Shown here in pieces: positions 9,453 through 18,329 of a stretch of DNA of 64,000 nt. The translations under genes were made by a program, and so were the position numbers. Below the pieces are notes generated by a model. It saw only the letters and a list, made by a program, of their open reading frames with translations. It had not been told where the DNA came from and did no database searches. The stretch comes from Carboxylicivirga longa (GTDB lineage: Bacteria > Bacteroidota > Bacteroidia > Bacteroidales > Marinilabiliaceae): the NCBI RefSeq assembly GCF_050589825.1, contig NZ_JBNGOZ010000006.1, positions 170,377 to 234,376 of the forward strand. Direction: 5' to 3'. The stretch's first letter is position 1. Every line of letters begins with the position of its first letter.

Positions 9453-10892
9453 TTAAAAATACAGGTCGCGCTCGCCGGCCTTGATGCGTTCAAGGCGCTC
9501 GTTCAGCTTGCTCTTAAAACGTTCGTCATCATAGTCGCGTAAGCTATCCTCAATCAGCTTATATCCCTTTTCTTTGGTTGCCGGGGGCGCATAATCCTCA
9601 AGATACTCGGCCAGTGTAAGCAAGGCGTTGGGCTGACAGAAGCGTTTGATAAATCCGGGTACCGAAAACTCCATAAAATGTTCGCCGGTGCGCTTCAGGC
9701 GGTAGCAGGCGGTACAAAACGATGGGATATAACCATCTTCCACCAGCTCTTCCATCACCTCGTTTAAAGTGCGGTTATCACATATCTCAAACTGCTCGTG
9801 ATCCAGGTTCTGTTGCTCCTTATGGCTGGTATAGCCCTTCATCTCAATATTGGTACCGCCATCAATCTGCGACACTCCATACTGCAATATCTCATCGCGT
9901 ATAGAGCCGGGCTCGCGTGCTGTTAATATAAGTCCGGTATAGGGCACAGCCAAACGCAACACAGCTACCAGCTTGGTAAAATCAGCATCGCTAACGGCAT
10001 ATTGTTTATCCACCTCAAAACCGGAGGCTGACTGTATACGCGGAAATGAAATGGTGTGCGGCCCCACATTATAAACCGCCTCAAAGTGATTGACATGACG
10101 CAGTAGCCCCAATACTTCAAAACGCCAGTCGTAAAGTCCAAACAAGGCACCGATACCCACATCATCGATACCGGCTTCCTGCGCACGATCGAGACTTGCC
10201 AGGCGCCAGTCGAAATGTTTTTTCGTTCCCTTCAGGTGCACCTTTTCGTAGGTAGGCCGATGATAGGTCTCCTGAAAGATTTGATAGGTACCAATACCGG
10301 CTTCTTTCACTATTTTAAAGCCTTCCACATCCAGCGGTGCCGCATTGATATTCACACGGCGAATCTCGCCATTGCCACTCTTCACACCATACACCATCTT
10401 CACCGTATCGGCAATAAAGCGGGCATCGTAGCGCGGGTGTTCGCCATAAACCAGAATCAAGCGCTTATGGCCAGCATCTTCAAGCGCCGTTACCTGATTA
10501 ATAATATCCTGCTTGCCCAGGGTAATGCGTTCCTGCTTTTTATTGCTACTGCGAAAGCCACAATAAGCACAGTCGTTAATACACAGATTACCGATATACA
10601 AAGGCGCAAATAACACAATGCGCTTCCCATACACCTGCTCTTTTAATTGCTTAGCCGCCGTTTTGATTGCCTCCACCATTTCTGGCTCATTGGCATTAAC
10701 CAAAATAGCTGTCTCAGCCAAACTCAGGCGGTTCTTAGTAAGCGAACGGGCAATCACCTCATTCACCTGCTCCATAGTTGGCTGCTGATGGCTGTGCAGA
10801 ATCTCATGAATCTCATCGGCATCGATAAAATTCTCCATGGCTTTATCGGCCAATTTATATTGCTGTGTGTGATAGATTATTGACATGGGCAT
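9453..10892 (-). CDS. hydG: [FeFe]-hydrogenase maturase HydG, radical SAM tyrosine lyase
   Basis: HydG cleaves tyrosine to make the CO and cyanide ligands of the H-cluster 2Fe unit. The radical-SAM motif is CINDCAYC (CX3CX2C, as in the ThiH/HydG group), followed by a TIM-barrel core. The C-terminal auxiliary-cluster motif is complete: CTAC, then 22 residues, then C (CX2CX22C), which separates HydG from ThiH. Length 479 residues is normal. It has its own promoter and terminator and is read toward the left, 2.2 kb from the end of the hydrogen locus at 13112. HydE and HydF, the other two maturases, are not encoded in this window. The start may be the ATG at 10892 or Met3 at 10886. Confidence 0.97.
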   Translation of the reverse strand: MPMSIIYHTQQYKLADKAMENFIDADEIHEILHSHQQPTMEQVNEVIARSLTKNRLSLAETAILVNANEPEMVEAIKTAAKQLKEQVYGKRIVLFAPLYIGNLCINDCAYCGFRSSNKKQERITLGKQDIINQVTALEDAGHKRLILVYGEHPRYDARFIADTVKMVYGVKSGNGEIRRVNINAAPLDVEGFKIVKEAGIGTYQIFQETYHRPTYEKVHLKGTKKHFDWRLASLDRAQEAGIDDVGIGALFGLYDWRFEVLGLLRHVNHFEAVYNVGPHTISFPRIQSASGFEVDKQYAVSDADFTKLVAVLRLAVPYTGLILTAREPGSIRDEILQYGVSQIDGGTNIEMKGYTSHKEQQNLDHEQFEICDNRTLNEVMEELVEDGYIPSFCTACYRLKRTGEHFMEFSVPGFIKRFCQPNALLTLAEYLEDYAPPATKEKGYKLIEDSLRDYDDERFKSKLNERLERIKAGERDLYF

Positions 10893-10931
10893 TGCGTTTA
10901 TCGGATGTTACTATACAGCACATCGGTCAAT

Positions 10932-10963
10932 CAAAATTAGCGCTTTTAGGCTAATTCAGGCAA
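10932..10963 (-). promoter_or_regulatory. Promoter of hydG
   Basis: Minus strand TTG (10963-10961), 21 bases, TAATTTTG (10939-10932); perfect -7 match. Predicted start near 10926, leader of about 34 nt. In the rest of the gap to 11204 I see no gene and no clear terminator for the gene at 11205. Confidence 0.6.
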
Positions 10964-11204
10964 TATATTACCCAAATTATTTCCTGAATATTCTCATATA
11001 ATCTACAGCCATTTTAACCATAACATAGATTTACTTACACTGGACAAGCCAGAAAAGCACAAGGCATCATGACTTGATTATCAGGATCATTGGCAGCTTA
11101 CTCATATTTTCTGCCAAAAAACACACGAATTTCAATTGTCAGTCACTAATACTCAAAACGATGTAAAAACGAGTGCATGGTAACCTGATTACAAATGAAA
11201 TTGA

Positions 11205-12923
11205 TTAAAAGCCAACTGGTGCACGAAAGCTATTCATCTGCATCATTTGCATCTGCTGTTGTTGCATCATCCACATACCATTGTTAGCCGAAGGTGTAGG
11301 GCCATAACCACTTACTCCGATATAGATTGGAACAATTACTTCTGCCATCACCTTGGTTTCATTGTGCTTGGCAATACGGTAACTAAATGAGCTTTTATTG
11401 ATATGCAGAAAACCATTAATTACAGCATCCAATTTTGTATCAATCGCATTTAATGCATTAAGTTCCTTCAGTTGTCCTTCTTCATCTACTACAAAACGTG
11501 CTAAAACAGTTCCCTGCGGGAAGCTCTTCCAATCCATTGATAATATTTGCTGTTTCAGGTTAAAATCGTTGAATCCATTAATTTTTAAAGGCCGATCGCA
11601 ATATTGATAAACCTTACCCCCATCATTATTACGATAGAAAACTTCTTTCAACTGATAAGCTCTGAATTTTAAATAACATTTACGTTTCCTCACCTCATCA
11701 TAGATCGTCTCTTCTCCATTTCCGTTATCATCAAGCAGATTATTGCCCAGACTGTCGCATACAGTTAAATAATAGGTGGTCATTTCTTTATCATCTTCCG
11801 GTTGAGAAAAATTACGACGAATTGCACCTGCCAATTCAGCTTTACTCCACTCATCATCATCCTTACTAATCCATTTTTTATACCAATCAATAACCGATTG
11901 TTTCTTTTCTGCAACCTGTTGCACAATGTCATAATGTAAATTCCCATTTGAATAAAAACGCCGTTCTGCAATCTCCCTTCCCTCCTCGTTAACAACTATT
12001 TTCCTCACATTTCCGTTGGGAAAATAATAGGTACTGGTCTCGCTTTTCTCATAAGGAAGAATATTTTTATAGCAATGCTCCATTACCGAAAGGCCCTCCA
12101 TGCTACTAAATGAGAGCTGCCAATACATCTTTCGACCGATATTCGCCCGGTACTTTGCAGCATCCTTATCCTCTGTTTCTACCATATAGTGGGTAAATAA
12201 TAGAGGATGTCCTGCCTTACGCTTATCCTCAAAGCTCCTTTTACGAAAATACTCACGAATTTCGGCATCTTCCGGTTTATTTATCCGATTTGTAGAACTA
12301 TACAAGGGGCTAATATCCTTTTTCCACTCAGGATTATTATCAGATACATCCTTAATAATATTATCATTTGGCTTGTGCAACAGGTAATAAATATTTACCT
12401 GCTGACCATTACTTTTTATATCAACAAACTTACAGATACTACAATCATTCTCTTCTCCCAGCACTTCAGCAAACTCCGGCTTTTTAAAGCTGATTAACTT
12501 TATATTATCATTCATCGAAAACTCCCCGCGCTTTTTTATCACATCGAAGTTTTGAATTACGGTAAATGTATCCTGCTGAATAGTAAAACCTAAACAATCT
12601 TCCGCTTTCAAGCGCTTGTTTCCTCCTATATCTGACTTCCTGGGCTTGTAAACTAATTTTCTACCATTCATTGAATACTTCACCAGTCCGTTTAAGATTT
12701 TTCCATCCTTCAGATATATCTTACCCGGCAAAAAGGAAGTTCCAACACTGAAAGTCATTTCAATTGGATCAAGGGGTGAATAATCAGGGTCGATATAGTT
12801 ATCACTAATCTTTCCACATTGATCTACAAAAAGAGAGGCTTTTCGAAATGGATCATCGCTTGTTTGGGCCAAAATTAAATGCGCCAGAAAAAGGAGCATT
12901 AGAGGAAGTATTTTCTTTAACAT
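11205..12923 (-). CDS. Exported protein of unknown function with YwqK-like repeats and TonB-C-like end
   Basis: 572 residues with a cleavable signal peptide (LPLMLLFLAHLILAQ). Not recognised as a whole. About residues 295-330 resemble the YwqK/MORN-type strand pair (TYYFPNGNVRKIVVNEEG, then RFYSNGNLHYDI). About 470-535 resemble a TonB C-terminal-like fold (GTVLARFVVDEEGQLKEL), a combination seen in Bacteroidota envelope proteins. The last 25 residues are very rich in Met and Gln (WMMQQQQMQMMQMN). Its G+C is lower than in the hydrogenase genes beside it (20 of 60 bases in 12301-12360 against 32 of 60 in 14041-14100), so it may have a separate history. Monocistronic. Periplasmic or outer-membrane location is inferred. 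Confidence 0.72.
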   Translation of the reverse strand: MLKKILPLMLLFLAHLILAQTSDDPFRKASLFVDQCGKISDNYIDPDYSPLDPIEMTFSVGTSFLPGKIYLKDGKILNGLVKYSMNGRKLVYKPRKSDIGGNKRLKAEDCLGFTIQQDTFTVIQNFDVIKKRGEFSMNDNIKLISFKKPEFAEVLGEENDCSICKFVDIKSNGQQVNIYYLLHKPNDNIIKDVSDNNPEWKKDISPLYSSTNRINKPEDAEIREYFRKRSFEDKRKAGHPLLFTHYMVETEDKDAAKYRANIGRKMYWQLSFSSMEGLSVMEHCYKNILPYEKSETSTYYFPNGNVRKIVVNEEGREIAERRFYSNGNLHYDIVQQVAEKKQSVIDWYKKWISKDDDEWSKAELAGAIRRNFSQPEDDKEMTTYYLTVCDSLGNNLLDDNGNGEETIYDEVRKRKCYLKFRAYQLKEVFYRNNDGGKVYQYCDRPLKINGFNDFNLKQQILSMDWKSFPQGTVLARFVVDEEGQLKELNALNAIDTKLDAVINGFLHINKSSFSYRIAKHNETKVMAEVIVPIYIGVSGYGPTPSANNGMWMMQQQQMQMMQMNSFRAPVGF

Positions 12924-13010
12924 AGTATGATGATTTGGTTAGATTTGATTAAAAGACTAGCAGCAGGGAAGTCAAAAATGCCACAACTTCTCGCGAAGCA
13001 AGAAAAGCCC

Positions 13011-13050
13011 AAAAGACGCAAAGTGATGACTAGTGCACTTTGCGTCTTTT
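13011..13050 (-). terminator. Terminator at the end of the hydrogen locus (bidirectional hairpin)
   Basis: A perfect 15-bp stem, 13011-13025 with 13036-13050, and a 10-base loop. It ends in TTTT on the minus strand (after hydC1) and in TTTTTT on the plus strand. It lies 60 bases after the hydC1 stop. Confidence 0.86.
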
Positions 13051-13111
13051 TTAGCAGGCATAGTGAGGAAATTCTATTTCAGATCTCCCCCTCTATTTTG
13101 AAACAGCTTTT

Positions 13112-13588
13112 TTATCGGTATTCTTCCAAAATACCCTTCACATCTTCGGCAGCCACACGGCCATATACTTTTTCGCCCACAGTAACAACTGGCGCCAAAC
13201 CACAGGCACCCACGCAACGCAGGCAGCTGATTGAGAATTTACCATCTTGTGTTGTCTCGCCCACTTTGACATTCAGGTGACGCTTAAACTCATCCAGTAC
13301 TTTCTCAGCGCCACGCACATAACAAGCCGTACCCATACATATAGAAATGGGGTGCTCGCCTTTGGGTATCATGGAGAAGAAAGAATAGAAGGTAACCACA
13401 CCATAAACATGGGCCACCGACACATTCATTTCGCTGGCTACCAGCTCCTGCACCTCAGCCGGCAGATAGCCAAATAACTCCTGGGCTGCATGCAAGGCGT
13501 TGATCAGCTCACCACCTTCATTGCCAAGTCGCTTGCAGACACCTTTTAACTCTTCCACCTTAGCGGCGGGTAATTTTATATTTGCCAT
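13112..13588 (-). CDS. hydC: NuoE-like [2Fe-2S] subunit of bifurcating-type [FeFe] hydrogenase (HydC/HndA)
   Basis: Thioredoxin-like [2Fe-2S] electron carrier that works with HydB. The N-terminal helical bundle (LINALHAAQELFGYLPAEVQELVASEMN) and the Trx-like domain with Cys in CMGTAC and CLRCVGAC give the four ligands. 158 residues, normal length. It is the last gene of the long leftward operon, 88 bp after hydA1, with a strong terminator behind it. Together with HydA1 (588), HydB1 (597) and the HndB-like protein it forms a complete HndABCD/HydABC-type soluble hydrogenase. Confidence 0.95.
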   Translation of the reverse strand: MANIKLPAAKVEELKGVCKRLGNEGGELINALHAAQELFGYLPAEVQELVASEMNVSVAHVYGVVTFYSFFSMIPKGEHPISICMGTACYVRGAEKVLDEFKRHLNVKVGETTQDGKFSISCLRCVGACGLAPVVTVGEKVYGRVAAEDVKGILEEYR

Positions 13589-13676
13589 TTTTACTTTTTT
13601 TTATTCGTCAGATATGAATACGAGTAATGAGATAAAAACTATCTCACTACCCGGTACTTAGTACTGTGTATTACGA

Positions 13677-15443
13677 TTAAATTTCAACCTTCTTTTTCTT
13701 ATCGTAATAATGCGTGTGCAATAGCTCGTGCGATTTATGACCACAAGGCTCGCCTAAAAACTCCTCATACAATTTGGCGATAAAAGGGTTTTCGTGCGAC
13801 TTACGCAGCACCTTGCCCCGATCTTCTTCATAGATGGCACGCTGACGCTTCTTTAATATTTCCACATCGCCATGGTGATAAGGCTGACCACCTCCACCGA
13901 TGCAACCGCCCGGGCACGCCATTATTTCAATGGCATGAAACTGCGACTTGCCGGCTCTAATATCCTCCAGTAACTTGCGCGCATTACCCAAGCCGTGGGC
14001 AATACCAATATTAATGGGCAGGCCGTCGAAATCGATGGTGGCCGAACGAATACCCTCGAAGCCACGCAACTCTTCAAAATCAACTTTGGGCAGGGGCTTT
14101 TTGGTTTGCACCTCATAAGCCGTCCGCACAGCCGCCTCAATAACACCTCCGGTAGTTCCGAAGATAACAGCCGCACCGGTTGACTCACCCATGGGCTGAT
14201 CGAAATCATCCTCTTCCAGGGCTTCAAAATTGAGGTTGGCATTGCGTATCATCTGCGCCAGCTCACGGGTAGAGATGGACAGGTTAACATCGGGGTCGCC
14301 ATCTACTTTAAACTCATCGCGCGAGCACTCATATTTCTTGGCCAGGCAAGGCATTACCGACACCACTACCACATCTTTACGCTCCTTCTTCAGCTGATCG
14401 GCAAAATACGTTTTGGCAATGGCGCCAAACATCTGCTGTGGCGACTTGGCAGTGGACGGAATATCAATCATATCGGGGAACTGATGCTCAAAGAAATTGA
14501 CCCATCCGGGACAGCAGGAGGTTAAAATGGGCAGCTTCACATCCTTATCCCCGTTCAGATGAGCATTCAAGCGCCCTAACAGCTCAGTGCTTTCTTCCAT
14601 TATGGTGAGGTCAGCCGCAAAATCAGTGTCAAAAACATGGTCAAAGCCCAGCTTGCGCAATGCCGACACCATTTTTCCGGTTACCAAGGTACCCGCTTCC
14701 ATGCCAAACTCCTCGCCCAAAGCAGCACGTACGGCAGGCGCTGTTTGCACAATCACTGTCTTAGTGGGATCCACAATGGCATCCATCACCTTCGCCGAGC
14801 TGTCACGCTGTGTTAAGGCACCCGTGGGGCATACCGCCACACACTGACCACAGAAAGTACAGGCCGAGTGATCCAGATCCATCTCAAAGGCCGGTGCCAC
14901 CACCGACTCAAATCCGCGGTTAATGGCTGAGAGCACACCCACCGTCTGTACTTCGTTACAGGCCGTTTCACAACGACGACACATGATGCACTTCTCCATT
15001 TCGCGCACGATGGCCGGTGACTCGTCACTCTTGTAAGTATTTTTCTCACCCTGATAGCGTACCTCACGGATACCCAGCTTCTGGGCCAGCGACTGCAAGT
15101 CGCAATCGCCCGACTTGGCACACACCAAACAGTCGAAGGGATGATCAGACAGGATTAACTCCATGACTGTACGGCGGGCATTGACAACACGCACCGAGTG
15201 GGTATTTATCTGCATACCTTCGGTACACTCTGTTTTACAGGCCGGTGCCAGATTACGACGTCCTTCCACCTCCACCACACACACCCGGCATCCACCGGGC
15301 TTGTTCTCAAAGTTCATATCATCCAGCTTCATATAACACAAAGTGGGTATATCCACCCCGATGTTTTTAGCTGCCTCCAATATGGTAGTGCCTTTCTCAA
15401 CAACTACCTTTTTATTATCTATGGTTAATTGAACGATTTCCAT
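13677..15443 (-). CDS. hydA: [FeFe] hydrogenase catalytic subunit HydA1 (HndD type)
   Basis: Makes or oxidises H2 at the H-cluster. In order: N-terminal [2Fe-2S] domain (Cys36, 52, 55, 69), His-ligated [4Fe-4S] (His101, Cys105, 108, 114), two [4Fe-4S] clusters (CIMCRRCETAC and CTFCGQCVAVC), then the H-cluster domain and a small-subunit-like tail. H-cluster motifs are canonical: L1 TSC310C311PGW, L2 MPC366LAKKYE, L3 MAC510PGGC514IGGGGQP. 588 residues, typical for the NAD(P)-linked trimeric or tetrameric group. It lies between hydB1 and hydC1 and is expected to couple NADH plus reduced ferredoxin to H2; bifurcation itself is inferred from the family. Confidence 0.97.
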   Translation of the reverse strand: MEIVQLTIDNKKVVVEKGTTILEAAKNIGVDIPTLCYMKLDDMNFENKPGGCRVCVVEVEGRRNLAPACKTECTEGMQINTHSVRVVNARRTVMELILSDHPFDCLVCAKSGDCDLQSLAQKLGIREVRYQGEKNTYKSDESPAIVREMEKCIMCRRCETACNEVQTVGVLSAINRGFESVVAPAFEMDLDHSACTFCGQCVAVCPTGALTQRDSSAKVMDAIVDPTKTVIVQTAPAVRAALGEEFGMEAGTLVTGKMVSALRKLGFDHVFDTDFAADLTIMEESTELLGRLNAHLNGDKDVKLPILTSCCPGWVNFFEHQFPDMIDIPSTAKSPQQMFGAIAKTYFADQLKKERKDVVVVSVMPCLAKKYECSRDEFKVDGDPDVNLSISTRELAQMIRNANLNFEALEEDDFDQPMGESTGAAVIFGTTGGVIEAAVRTAYEVQTKKPLPKVDFEELRGFEGIRSATIDFDGLPINIGIAHGLGNARKLLEDIRAGKSQFHAIEIMACPGGCIGGGGQPYHHGDVEILKKRQRAIYEEDRGKVLRKSHENPFIAKLYEEFLGEPCGHKSHELLHTHYYDKKKKVEI

Positions 15444-15478
15444 TCTTTTACGCTTTAATGGGTTATAAACTTGCCGGT

Positions 15479-17272
15479 TTACTGAATGCTGATGGCGCCA
15501 AACTTACATTTTTCATAACAGGCTCCGCACTTAATACAGATGGCCTGACTGATGACATGCGCTTCCTTCTTATCACCGGTAATGGCATCCACCGGACAAA
15601 CACGTGAACACAGGGTACAGCCGATACACTTTTCAGCATCGATTACGTACTGCATCAGCGATTTACACTGACCCGCCGGACACTTTCCTTCGTGTACGTG
15701 CGCCTCATACTCATCCATAAAATTCTCCATGGTTGACAGCACAGGGTTGGGCGATGTTTGCCCAAGGCCACACAACGATGTATCCTTGATAACATTACTC
15801 AGGTTACGCAATAACACCAGGTCCTGCTCGGTACCTTTGCCTTCAGTTAGTTTTTCCAGCATCTCATACAAACGCTTGTTACCGATGCGACAAGGGGCAC
15901 ATTTACCGCAAGATTCCTCCACCGTAAAGTCAAGGTAAAATTTAGCCACAGACACCATACAATCATCCTCATCCATCACAATCATACCGCCTGAGCCCAT
16001 CATGGAGCCACAGGCAAGCAGGTTATCGTAATCGATGGGTATATCCAGGTGCTTGTCGGTGAGGCATCCACCTGAGGGGCCACCGGTTTGCACCGCCTTA
16101 AATTTCTTACCATCCTTAATACCACCGCCAATATCGAAGATAACCTCGCGCAGGGTGGTTCCCATGGGCACTTCAATCAGGCCTACGTTATTGACCTTAC
16201 CGGCCAGGGCAAACACCTTGGTACCCTTGCTTTTGTCGGTACCAATGCTGCTGAACCATTCTGCACCTTCCTGTAAAATAACCGGAATGTTGGCATAAGT
16301 CTCCACATTGTTAACGTTGGTTGGCATACCTTTGTATCCGCTCTCCGAGGGGAATGGCGGCTTCACAGTAGGTTCACCTCTCAACCCTTCCATGGAATGA
16401 ATCAGCGATGTTTCCTCACCACAAACAAAAGCACCGGCACCATAGCGCAGCTCCACATCAAAGTCAAAGCCAGTACCAAAAATATCCTTACCCAGCAATC
16501 CGTATTCACGCGCCTGACCGATGGCAATCTTCAATCGTGATATGGCCAGAGGATATTCAGCCCGAATGTATATCAGTCCTTTATTGGCGCCCGTGCAATA
16601 GCCATTGATGGCCATAGCTTCGAGCACCGAATGAGGATCGCCTTCCAATATGGAACGATCCATGAAAGCACCGGGATCGCCCTCATCGGCGTTACACACC
16701 ACATATTTTTGCGTGGCTTCTACCTTACGGGTAATGTCCCATTTCAGTCCGGTGGGGAAACCACCACCACCGCGGCCCCGCAGACCTGAATCCGTAATGA
16801 CTTTGATGGCTTCTTCAGGACGCATCTCGGTTAATACCTTACCCAAGGCAGCATAGCCATCACGGGCAATGTACTCATCAATATTTTCAGGGTTAATAAA
16901 ACCGCAGTTACGCAGGGCAATGCGAATTTGCTTTTTGTAGAATCCCATGTCTTTCGACTCCGACACACGCTCATGTGTTTCCGGATCGGTATATAACAGG
17001 CGTTGCACCTTACGCCCTTTAATCAGGTGCTCGGCCACTATTTCGCTGGCATCTTCGGGTGTTACGTGCACGTAAAATGTATTGTCGGGCACCATTTTTA
17101 CCACCGGCCCTTTTTCGCAAAATCCAAAACAGCCGGTTCTTACAACCTGAACTTCATGCTCCAGGCTGTTTTCTTCAATAACTTTATCCAGATTACGAAC
17201 GATTTCTTCGCCACGTGAGGCACGACATCCGGTGCCTCCACAAACAAGGATATGATTTTTATATTTAGCCAT
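15479..17272 (-). CDS. hydB: NuoF-like subunit HydB1 of bifurcating-type hydrogenase (HndC type)
   Basis: FMN- and NAD(H)-binding subunit where electron bifurcation is thought to occur in this family. Residues 1-95 are a thioredoxin-like [2Fe-2S] domain (Cys11, Cys16, Cys48, Cys52). The NuoF core follows with GLRGRGGGGFPTGLKWD and NADEGDPGAFMDR for NADH and FMN, then the [4Fe-4S] site ESCGKCAPCRIG plus SLCGLGQ. The C-terminus carries two ferredoxin motifs (CIGCTLCSRVCP, CIKCGACYEKC). 597 residues, complete. 10 bp after the HndB-like gene and 35 bp before hydA1, so tightly coupled. Confidence 0.97.
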   Translation of the reverse strand: MAKYKNHILVCGGTGCRASRGEEIVRNLDKVIEENSLEHEVQVVRTGCFGFCEKGPVVKMVPDNTFYVHVTPEDASEIVAEHLIKGRKVQRLLYTDPETHERVSESKDMGFYKKQIRIALRNCGFINPENIDEYIARDGYAALGKVLTEMRPEEAIKVITDSGLRGRGGGGFPTGLKWDITRKVEATQKYVVCNADEGDPGAFMDRSILEGDPHSVLEAMAINGYCTGANKGLIYIRAEYPLAISRLKIAIGQAREYGLLGKDIFGTGFDFDVELRYGAGAFVCGEETSLIHSMEGLRGEPTVKPPFPSESGYKGMPTNVNNVETYANIPVILQEGAEWFSSIGTDKSKGTKVFALAGKVNNVGLIEVPMGTTLREVIFDIGGGIKDGKKFKAVQTGGPSGGCLTDKHLDIPIDYDNLLACGSMMGSGGMIVMDEDDCMVSVAKFYLDFTVEESCGKCAPCRIGNKRLYEMLEKLTEGKGTEQDLVLLRNLSNVIKDTSLCGLGQTSPNPVLSTMENFMDEYEAHVHEGKCPAGQCKSLMQYVIDAEKCIGCTLCSRVCPVDAITGDKKEAHVISQAICIKCGACYEKCKFGAISIQ

Positions 17273-17282
17273 AGCACAAAAA

Positions 17283-17690
17283 CTATTCTTTTTTATTCTC
17301 TTTTACTGTCTCATAATTCACCGGGATGATGCCGTCCACCAGCTCGCCGCGTATCACATATTTTTCAATAATTTCATCGGCCTTTTTATTATCCACATGA
17401 CCAAACACCACGGGAGCACTGCCCGGAAGCGTTACCTCGATGGTGGGCTCGGCATGGCAGTAACCCATGCAGCCGGTTTGTGTTACAACGGCATCGATGG
17501 CGCGATGATCCATCTCTTCAATCAAGTGGTTCATAACTTCTTTAGCACCCGAGGCAATACCACAGGTAGCCATCGACACTTTCACCTGAACCATCTTCTC
17601 AGGGTGGTCGCTTTTCTCCCGCAAGCTCACCTTGGCCTGCAATTCATCACGCATCTTGCGCAAATCAGACAGCGATTTAACTTTTGACAT
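17283..17690 (-). CDS. hndB: HndB-like thioredoxin-fold (2Fe-2S) ferredoxin domain protein
   Basis: Small electron-transfer subunit found beside HndC/HydB genes. 135 residues: an N-terminal helix (SLSDLRKMRDELQAKVSLRE) and a Trx-like core with MATCGIASGA and TGCMGYCHAEP. I see only three Cys in the expected cluster region; the MATCGIASGA form seems usual for this subfamily, so whether a cluster is bound is open. It is the first of the four subunit genes of hydrogenase 1, 92 bp after the GHKL ATPase gene. In the four-subunit NADP-reducing hydrogenase of Desulfovibrio fructosivorans the homologue is HndB; symbol given by that analogy. Confidence 0.86.
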   Translation of the reverse strand: MSKVKSLSDLRKMRDELQAKVSLREKSDHPEKMVQVKVSMATCGIASGAKEVMNHLIEEMDHRAIDAVVTQTGCMGYCHAEPTIEVTLPGSAPVVFGHVDNKKADEIIEKYVIRGELVDGIIPVNYETVKENKKE

Positions 17691-17782
17691 AGCGATTGGA
17701 TATTAGTAGTTATACTTTCTTTTAGTTATTTTTTTTCAGATCTAAGTTCTGATCCTTTTCTATAAAGCATCATCCCGGATCC

Positions 17783-18328
17783 TCAATCAAATTCTATATT
17801 TAATTCCTCCAGATTTTCTCTAATCATATCTTTTAAAAAACTTGTGACGCTGGCCAGACGTATATCTACATCGCCCAACACATCCTTTACTTCTCGGGTG
17901 CTGATGGAAAAAACAGCATCATCCTGTTTTACTTCAAACACCAGATTAACCCCCTCATTGCCGGTTATCATCATGGCTGCTGTAGCGGCAATATTGCCCA
18001 TGGGCGGTCGGTCGATGTGCCGGCGTCCGAGGCGTGCGGTAACTTTGGTGCCCTTACCAATGGCTGATTCCAGCTGGAGGCTGCCACCCGTTTGTTCAGC
18101 CGTTTGCTTAATTAATGGAAGCCCCATGCCCACCTTACGTGTGCTGCGCGATGTATAAAACGGATCGCTTACACGCGTCAGTGTGGCCTCATCCATGCCC
18201 GTGCCATCATCGCATACTTTAAGGATCAGCCAGCTTGCCTCCACAGTAATCGTTAGTGTGATGTTGGCGGCCTGAGCTCTCACCGAATTTTGGACAATGT
18301 CCATAATATGCATCGACAGATCCTTCAT
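17783..18328 (-). CDS. GHKL ATP-binding protein (stand-alone histidine-kinase-like ATPase domain)
   Basis: 181 residues. The Bergerat ATP fold is intact: N-box Asn14 (MDIVQNSVRAQA), G1 box Asp40-Asp41-Gly-Thr-Gly, G2 box GMGLPL at 67-72, and GKGTKV. There is no dimerisation/phosphoacceptor helix before the N-box and no receiver partner nearby, so it is not a classic sensor kinase. A C-terminal region of about 75 residues (from about residue 105) ends ENLEELNIEFD. It directly follows the PHP gene (1-bp gap) and precedes the hydrogenase-1 genes. Such stand-alone ATPases recur in [FeFe]-hydrogenase gene clusters; the substrate is unknown. A protein kinase role of RsbW type is possible. Confidence 0.88.
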   Translation of the reverse strand: MKDLSMHIMDIVQNSVRAQAANITLTITVEASWLILKVCDDGTGMDEATLTRVSDPFYTSRSTRKVGMGLPLIKQTAEQTGGSLQLESAIGKGTKVTARLGRRHIDRPPMGNIAATAAMMITGNEGVNLVFEVKQDDAVFSISTREVKDVLGDVDIRLASVTSFLKDMIRENLEELNIEFD

Positions 18329-18329
18329 C

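Noticed and set aside
10893..11204. Riboswitch or small RNA upstream of hydG
   Set aside because: I found a promoter but no conserved fold or paired elements that I could support.
17783..18328. Classic two-component histidine kinase
   Set aside because: There is no phosphoacceptor His helix, sensor domain or response regulator; only the GHKL ATPase fold is seen.
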